From assembly GCF_000236585.1 (NCBI RefSeq), contig NC_017278.1, forward strand, positions 2,046,001-2,110,000: a DNA stretch of 64,000 bases, read 5' to 3'. This DNA is from Thermus sp. CCB_US3_UF1 (GTDB lineage: Bacteria > Deinococcota > Deinococci > Deinococcales > Thermaceae). The first letter of the stretch is position 1. Each line of letters starts with the position of its first letter. Below are positions 59,207 to 64,000 of the stretch, piece after piece. The notes beneath the pieces were generated by a model. It was not told where the DNA came from. It ran no database searches and saw only the letters and a list, made by a program, of their open reading frames with translations. The position numbers and the translations under genes were made by a program.

Positions 59207-59642
59207 CCTTCACCTCCGGCGCGCCCACCACCTCCACCCCCATGGACCGGGCCGAGCCGGCGATCATGCGGGCCGCGGCCTCGAGGTCGGTGGTGTTCAT
59301 GTCGGGGAGCTTCTGCTTGGCGATCTCCACCACCTGCTGCCAGGTGATCCGCCCCACCTTCTCCCGGCCCGGCTTGTGGGCCCCCTTCTCCAGCCCCGCG
59401 GCCTTGCGGATCAGGTAGCTGGCAGGCGGGGTCTTGGTGACGAAGGTGAAGGAGCGGTCGGCGTAAATGGTGATCTCCACCGGGACGATGGCGTCCCCCA
59501 TGTTGGCGGTGGCCGCGTTGAAGGCCTTGACGAACTCCATGATGTTGGCCCCGTGCTGGCCCAAGGCCGGGCCCACCGGGGGCGCAGGCGTGGCCTTGCC
59601 CGCGGGCAGCTGCAGCTTGACTACGGCAACAACTTTCTTCAT
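59199..59642 (-). CDS. rplK: 50S ribosomal protein L11
   Basis: A 147-residue protein. The N-terminal domain has [30 protein letters not shown] with the proline-rich linker, and the C-terminal domain [10 protein letters not shown] binds the GTPase-associated region of 23S rRNA. GGAGGG precedes the ATG at 59642. A short GC dyad (59659-59674) separates it from nusG. Confidence 0.97.
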   Translation of the reverse strand: MKKVVAVVKLQLPAGKATPAPPVGPALGQHGANIMEFVKAFNAATANMGDAIVPVEITIYADRSFTFVTKTPPASYLIRKAAGLEKGAHKPGREKVGRITWQQVVEIAKQKLPDMNTTDLEAAARMIAGSARSMGVEVVGAPEVKDA

Positions 59643-59685
59643 TTTTCCCTCCTAGGCTCCCCCCAAGTTGGGGGTGCAGACGCCT

Positions 59686-60240
59686 TTAGGCCTTGACCAC
59701 CTGGGAAAAGTCCAGCTCCACAGGGGTCTCGCGCCCGAAGATGGTGACCATGACCTTGACCTTGCCCTTTTCCGGGCTGATCTCGGTCACGGTGCCGGTG
59801 AAGTCCGCAAAGGGTCCGGAAACCACCCGCACCTGGTCCCCCTCCCGGAAGGCCACCTGGGCCTTGGGGGCCTCCTTCTTGCCCAAGAGGCCGGAGACCT
59901 CCAGGATGTGGCGCACCTCGTCCGGGGAAAGGGGTACCGGCCGGTTGCCCGCCCCCACGAAGCCGGTGATGCCCGGGGTTCCCCGGACCACCTCCCAGGC
60001 CTCGTTGGGTTCCTCCTCGTCCCCCAGGTCCATCTGGACGAAGAGGTACCCGGGGAAGAGCTTCCGCTTGACGACCTCCTTCTTCCCCCCCTCGCGGAGT
60101 TCCACCACCTCCTCCGTGGGGATAAGGACCTGGAAGACCTTGTCCCCTAGGCCGAAGGCCCTAACCCGCTTTTCCAGGTTAGCCTTGGCCTTCTCCTCCT
60201 GCCCCACGTAGGTGTGGACCGCGTACCATTCAATGCTCAT
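59686..60240 (-). CDS. nusG: transcription termination/antitermination factor NusG
   Basis: A 184-residue protein. The NGN domain is [25 protein letters not shown] with [10 protein letters not shown]. The C-terminal KOW domain contains [35 protein letters not shown]. It couples RNA polymerase to Rho or the ribosome. It overlaps secE by 4 nt in the usual secE-nusG-rplK order. Confidence 0.97.
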   Translation of the reverse strand: MSIEWYAVHTYVGQEEKAKANLEKRVRAFGLGDKVFQVLIPTEEVVELREGGKKEVVKRKLFPGYLFVQMDLGDEEEPNEAWEVVRGTPGITGFVGAGNRPVPLSPDEVRHILEVSGLLGKKEAPKAQVAFREGDQVRVVSGPFADFTGTVTEISPEKGKVKVMVTIFGRETPVELDFSQVVKA

Positions 60241-60419
60241 CGCAAGAGCCCTATGAGGAAGCGGAAGACCAGGTCGTAAAGCCCCAGGACCACCATGGCC
60301 ACCAGGGTGAAGACCAGGATGGCCTGGGTACCCTCCACCACCTGCTCCCGCGTGGGCCAGGTAACCCGGGCGAGCTCGGCCCGGGCCTCCTGGAAGTAAC
60401 GGACAATCCGGGCGAACAT
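60237..60419 (-). CDS. secE: protein translocase subunit SecE
   Basis: A 60-residue protein with one membrane helix (about 32-55, [22 protein letters not shown]) after an amphipathic helix [22 protein letters not shown], the conserved SecE surface helix. It starts inside the stop of rpmG (TGATG). Confidence 0.96.
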   Translation of the reverse strand: MFARIVRYFQEARAELARVTWPTREQVVEGTQAILVFTLVAMVVLGLYDLVFRFLIGLLR

Positions 60420-60583
60420 CAGACCTTCACTTCCCGGTGGGCGGTGTGCTTATCGCACCAGGGGCAGTACTTCTTCAGCTCCAGCTTGGAGGTGGTGTTG
60501 CGCTTGTTCTTCTCGGTGGCGTAGTTGCGGCGTTTGCACTCCGTGCACTCCAAGAGGATTTTGATGCGGACCTCGCTGGCCAT
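60419..60583 (-). CDS. rpmG: 50S ribosomal protein L33
   Basis: A 54-residue zinc-type L33, [20 protein letters not shown] at the start and HREVKV at the end. CTEC (13-16) and CPWC (40-43) form the zinc site. Too short for the usual ORF cutoff. It lies between tuf and secE, as in many bacteria. Confidence 0.96.
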   Translation of the reverse strand: MASEVRIKILLECTECKRRNYATEKNKRNTTSKLELKKYCPWCDKHTAHREVKV

Positions 60584-60598
60584 GCCTCACCTCACAAA

Positions 60599-60620
60599 GG
60601 GGGGAGGAAGCCCTCCCCCC
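60599..60620 (-). terminator. attenuator hairpin between tuf and rpmG
   Basis: A 9-bp stem GGGGGGAGG / CCTCCCCCC with a 4-nt loop, then TTTGTG. Probably limits read-through from the highly expressed tuf into the secE/nusG genes. Confidence 0.7.
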
Positions 60621-60625
60621 AGGGC

Positions 60626-61846
<1,221 letters not shown>

Positions 61847-61877
61847 GGTTCCTCCTTCTTGCTTGCACGCAAAGGCC

Positions 61878-61902
61878 GCCCTGGGAGCCTGAGGCCCAGG
61901 GC
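61878..61902 (-). other. hairpin between tRNA-Thr and tuf
   Basis: GCCCTGGG and CCCAGGGC form an 8-bp stem around a 9-nt loop. It is followed by the AAGGAGGAA ribosome binding site of tuf and has no T-run. It may stabilise the 5' end of the processed tuf message after tRNA excision. Confidence 0.5.
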
Positions 61903-61913
61903 AGACAAAAAGA

Positions 61914-61989
61914 TGGAGCTCGCGGCCGGGCTCGAACCGGCGACCTCACCCTTACCAAGGGTGTGCTCTACCTGCTGAGCTACGCGAGC
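61914..61989 (-). tRNA. tRNA-Thr (anticodon GGT)
   Basis: A 76-nt cloverleaf with encoded CCA. The acceptor GCTCGCG pairs with CGCGAGC. The anticodon stem CACCC/GGGTG holds loop TTGGTAA, giving anticodon GGT. The T arm contains GGTTCGAGCCC. Confidence 0.95.
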
Positions 61990-61992
61990 TCG

Positions 61993-62068
61993 TGGAGCGG
62001 GAGACGGGACTCGAACCCGCGACCCTCGGCTTGGGAAGCCGATGCTCTACCAACTGAGCTACTCCCGC
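61993..62068 (-). tRNA. tRNA-Gly (anticodon CCC)
   Basis: A 76-nt cloverleaf with encoded CCA. The acceptor GCGGGAG pairs with CTCCCGC. The anticodon stem TCGGC/GCCGA holds loop TTCCCAA, giving anticodon CCC. It occupies the place of E. coli glyT, whose anticodon is TCC. Confidence 0.95.
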
Positions 62069-62090
62069 ATGGGGGTGTGCTGGGCACACC

Positions 62091-62176
62091 TGGTGGGCAG
62101 GGCTGGATTCGAACCAGCGTAGGCATACGCCAACGGTTTTACAGACCGTCCCCTTTGGCCGCTCGGGCACCTGCCC
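62091..62176 (-). tRNA. tRNA-Tyr (anticodon GTA)
   Basis: An 86-nt type II cloverleaf with a long variable arm and encoded CCA. The acceptor GGGCAGG pairs with CCTGCCC. The anticodon stem ACGGT/ACCGT holds loop CTGTAAA, giving anticodon GTA. Confidence 0.95.
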
Positions 62177-62192
62177 ACGCACCACCTCTTGC

Positions 62193-62268
62193 TGGAGCCA
62201 CCCAGGGGAGTTGAACCCCCAACCCCCCGATTACAAGTCGGGTGCTCTGCCAGTTGAGCTAGGGTGGC
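62193..62268 (-). tRNA. tRNA-Thr (anticodon TGT)
   Basis: A 76-nt cloverleaf with encoded CCA. The acceptor GCCACCC pairs with GGGTGGC. The anticodon stem CCCGA/TCGGG holds loop CTTGTAA, giving anticodon TGT. It is the first gene of the tRNA-tuf operon. Confidence 0.95.
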
Positions 62269-62300
62269 AGGACGGGGGATAGGACCCTGTCCGAGGGATT

Positions 62301-62329
62301 AGGCTAACACACCAAGGGGAAAGTGTCAA
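62301..62329 (-). promoter_or_regulatory. promoter of the tRNA-tuf operon
   Basis: A perfect TTGACA (62329 to 62324), 17-nt spacer, TAGCCT (62306 to 62301). The sequence after the -10 is GC-rich, as in stringently controlled stable-RNA promoters. Confidence 0.75.
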
Positions 62330-62338
62330 GATAAAGGC

Positions 62339-63634
62339 ATGCGCATCGTACCTTTTGGCGCCGCCCGGGAGGTGACGGGCAGCTGCCACCTCCTCCTGGC
62401 CGAGGGGCGGCAGGTCCTCTTGGACTGCGGCATGTTCCAAGGACGGGAGGAGGGGAAGAACCAGGAGCCCTTTGGCTTCCAGCCTTCCCGCTTGGCCGCG
62501 GTGGTCCTGAGCCACGCCCACCTGGACCACGTGGGCCGCCTGCCCAAGCTCTTCCGCGAAGGGTACCGGGGACCGGTCTACGCCACCCGGGCCACGGCCC
62601 TCCTCATGCGCATCGTGCTGGAGGATGCCCTCAAGGTGATGGAGGAGCCTTTTTTTGACGAGGAGGACCTGGAAACCCTCTTTCGGCACCTAAAGCCCCT
62701 GGAGTACGGAGAGTGGCTGCGCCTGGGCGACCTCACCCTCTCCTTGGGCCAGGCAGGCCACCTGCCGGGAAGCGCCTTCGTGGTGGTCCATGGGGAGGGG
62801 AAGACCCTGGTCTACAGCGGGGACCTGGGGAACCGGCAAAAGCAGGTCCTTCCTGACCCTTCCCTTCCCCCCAAGGCGGACCTGGTCCTCTCGGAAGGCA
62901 CGTACGGGGACCGGCCCCACCGGCCTTTCCCGGAAACGGTGGCCGAGTTCCTAGGGATCCTGGGGCACACCTTGGCCCAGGGGGGGAAGGCCTTCATCCC
63001 CACCTTTGCCGTGGAAAGGGCCCAGGAAATCCTGTACGTGCTCTACCAGCATGGCCACCGCCTGCCCCGGGCCCCCATCTACCTGGACTCCCCCATGGCC
63101 GAGCGGGTCCTGGAGCTCTACCCCCACCTGGTGCGTTACTTCAGCGAGGAGGTACAGCTTTACTTCCTCCAGGGGAAAAACCCCTTCCGCCCCCCGGGCC
63201 TTCAGGTGGTGGAGAGCGCGGAGGTTTCCCGGGCCCTGACCCGGGAGGAGGGGCCCATGGTGGTCCTGGCCGGCAGCGGCATGCTCACCGGGGGACGGAT
63301 CCTGCACCACCTCAAGCACGGCCTGGCCGACCCCAAAAACGCCTTGATCTTCGTGGGCTACCAGCCTCGAGGGGGGCTGGGGGCGGAGATCATCGCCAGG
63401 CCGGAAAGGGTGCGTCTCCTGGGCCAGGAGGTGCCCTTGAGGGCCAGCGTCCACACCCTGGGCGGTTTCTCGGGGCATGCCGGCCAGGACGAGCTTTTGG
63501 CCTGGCTGGAAGGCCAGCCCCGGGTGGTCCTGGTCCACGGGGAGGAGGAGAAGCTCCAGGGGCTGGGCGCCCTTCTGGCCTCGCGGGGCCAGGAGGCCAG
63601 CCTGGCCACCTTTGGGGAAGGGGTGGAGGTGTAG
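62339..63634 (+). CDS. metallo-beta-lactamase/beta-CASP ribonuclease
   Basis: A 431-residue RNase of the CPSF/beta-CASP type, the length and motif set of T. thermophilus TTHA0252. The metal site is SHAHLDHVGRLP (about 59-70) with GQAGHLPGSAFVV downstream. The beta-CASP motifs follow: FIPTFAVERAQEIL, LAGSGMLTGGRILHHL and VHTLGGFSGHAGQDELLAWL. Single-strand-specific RNA processing is the known activity of the homologue. It is divergent from the tRNA-tuf operon. Confidence 0.92.
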   Translation: MRIVPFGAAREVTGSCHLLLAEGRQVLLDCGMFQGREEGKNQEPFGFQPSRLAAVVLSHAHLDHVGRLPKLFREGYRGPVYATRATALLMRIVLEDALKVMEEPFFDEEDLETLFRHLKPLEYGEWLRLGDLTLSLGQAGHLPGSAFVVVHGEGKTLVYSGDLGNRQKQVLPDPSLPPKADLVLSEGTYGDRPHRPFPETVAEFLGILGHTLAQGGKAFIPTFAVERAQEILYVLYQHGHRLPRAPIYLDSPMAERVLELYPHLVRYFSEEVQLYFLQGKNPFRPPGLQVVESAEVSRALTREEGPMVVLAGSGMLTGGRILHHLKHGLADPKNALIFVGYQPRGGLGAEIIARPERVRLLGQEVPLRASVHTLGGFSGHAGQDELLAWLEGQPRVVLVHGEEEKLQGLGALLASRGQEASLATFGEGVEV

Positions 63635-63636
63635 GC

Positions 63637-64000
63637 CTAGGGGGCGGCGCGGAAGCCCAGGCGCTCCAAGACCATGCGGGTGGCAGGGCTTTTGTTGAGG
63701 GTGTAGAAATGCACCCCCTCCACCCCCGCTTGCAAGAGCTCGGCCACCTGGCGGGCGGCGTGTTCCACGCCGATCTCCAGGATGACCTGGGGGTCGTTCT
63801 GGTGGCGCTCCAGCTGGGAGAGGAGGGGCCCGGGGATGCTGGCCCCGCAGACCTCGGTGAAGCGGCGGAGCTGGGGGTAACTGGTGATGGGCATGATGCC
63901 GGGGAGGATGGGAATGCCGATCCCTACCCGCCGGGCCCGCTCTAGAAAGCCAAAGTAGTGGGCGTTGTTGAAGAAGAGCTGGGTGATGGCGAAGTCCAGC
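63637..64000 (-). CDS. metF: methylenetetrahydrofolate reductase, C-terminal part (partial)
   Basis: The last 120 codons; the gene continues past the window end. Visible motifs are FAITQLFFNNAHYFGFLERARRVG (the FxTQ...FD/N motif of MTHFR), PILPGIMPITSYPQLRRF and HFYTLNKSPATRMVLERLG near the end, matching the C-terminal half of the TIM barrel. It makes 5-methyl-tetrahydrofolate for methionine synthesis. It is convergent with the RNase gene, 2 bp apart. Confidence 0.95.
   Translation of the reverse strand, partial: LDFAITQLFFNNAHYFGFLERARRVGIGIPILPGIMPITSYPQLRRFTEVCGASIPGPLLSQLERHQNDPQVILEIGVEHAARQVAELLQAGVEGVHFYTLNKSPATRMVLERLGFRAAP

Overview
This window is a chromosomal segment of a Thermus species. 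The evidence is about 68-70% GC with G/C-ending codons, a 511-residue carboxypeptidase Taq (M32), a two-OB-fold SSB, the LysW-based lysine pathway, a Thermus-type GH57 branching enzyme, and many leaderless genes whose -10 box lies 6-7 nt before the start codon. The species cannot be fixed from what is visible. There is no phage, insertion sequence, CRISPR array or replication origin.

Layout. 1-4.1 kb: the end of dihydrolipoyl dehydrogenase, facing a lipB-lipA-DUF3054-dehydrogenase operon, then an SDR enzyme. 4.1-7.5 kb: an FMN 2-hydroxyacid oxidase, the rpsF-ssb-rpsR-rplI operon and tRNA-Asn. 7.5-10.4 kb: pntAA-pntAB-pntB transhydrogenase. 10.4-14.8 kb: two EamA exporters, an MFS carrier and a ComM-like AAA protein. 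14.8-16.9 kb: an intact MFS gene, the C-terminal stump of a second one, and an AT-rich island carrying an unknown membrane-anchored protein. 16.9-28.6 kb: mgsA, an M42 peptidase, MazG, a decayed metallo-beta-lactamase pseudogene, an ABC-2 exporter, the M32 peptidase, CBS and UspA proteins, tRNA-Arg and a SurA/PpiD-like chaperone. 28.6-33.3 kb: phosphoglucomutase and a convergent sugar ABC transporter. 33.4-36.9 kb: asparaginase, DUF309, a MoaD-like protein and a tungsten aldehyde oxidoreductase. 36.9-43 kb: a sugar kinase, a quinone reductase, a small operon with a winged-helix regulator, prepilin peptidase, a nitroreductase and a LysM/NlpC hydrolase. 43-48.4 kb: tRNA-Trp, a GidA-related flavoprotein, mutY, a CoA-binding protein, nadE with a nitrilase partner, and the GH57 enzyme. 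48.4-54.7 kb: the complete LysW lysine operon with its leader-peptide attenuator. 54.7-57.3 kb: uppS, an acyl-CoA dehydrogenase and ubiX. 57.4-62.3 kb: tRNA-Thr-Tyr-Gly-Thr-tuf-rpmG-secE-nusG-rplK-rplA, then rplJ-rplL. 62.3-64 kb: a beta-CASP RNase and the end of metF.

The lysine genes convert 2-oxoglutarate toward lysine on the carrier protein LysW: LysS, LysT and LysU make the 2-aminoadipate precursor, LysX attaches aminoadipate to the carboxy-terminal Glu of LysW, and LysZ and LysY phosphorylate and reduce it. The lipoate genes sit next to the lipoamide dehydrogenase they serve. The sugar transporter sits beside phosphoglucomutase. The MoaD-like protein sits beside the tungstopterin enzyme.

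The most unusual items are a LysW paralogue fused to a second zinc ribbon inside the lysine operon, the AT-rich island that replaced half of an MFS gene, the metallo-beta-lactamase pseudogene at 19.2-19.5 kb with five frame changes, a MoaD-like protein whose Gly-Gly is buried by a four-residue tail, and paired operator-like repeats 30 bp apart in front of the CBS gene. No new multi-gene system stands out beyond these.
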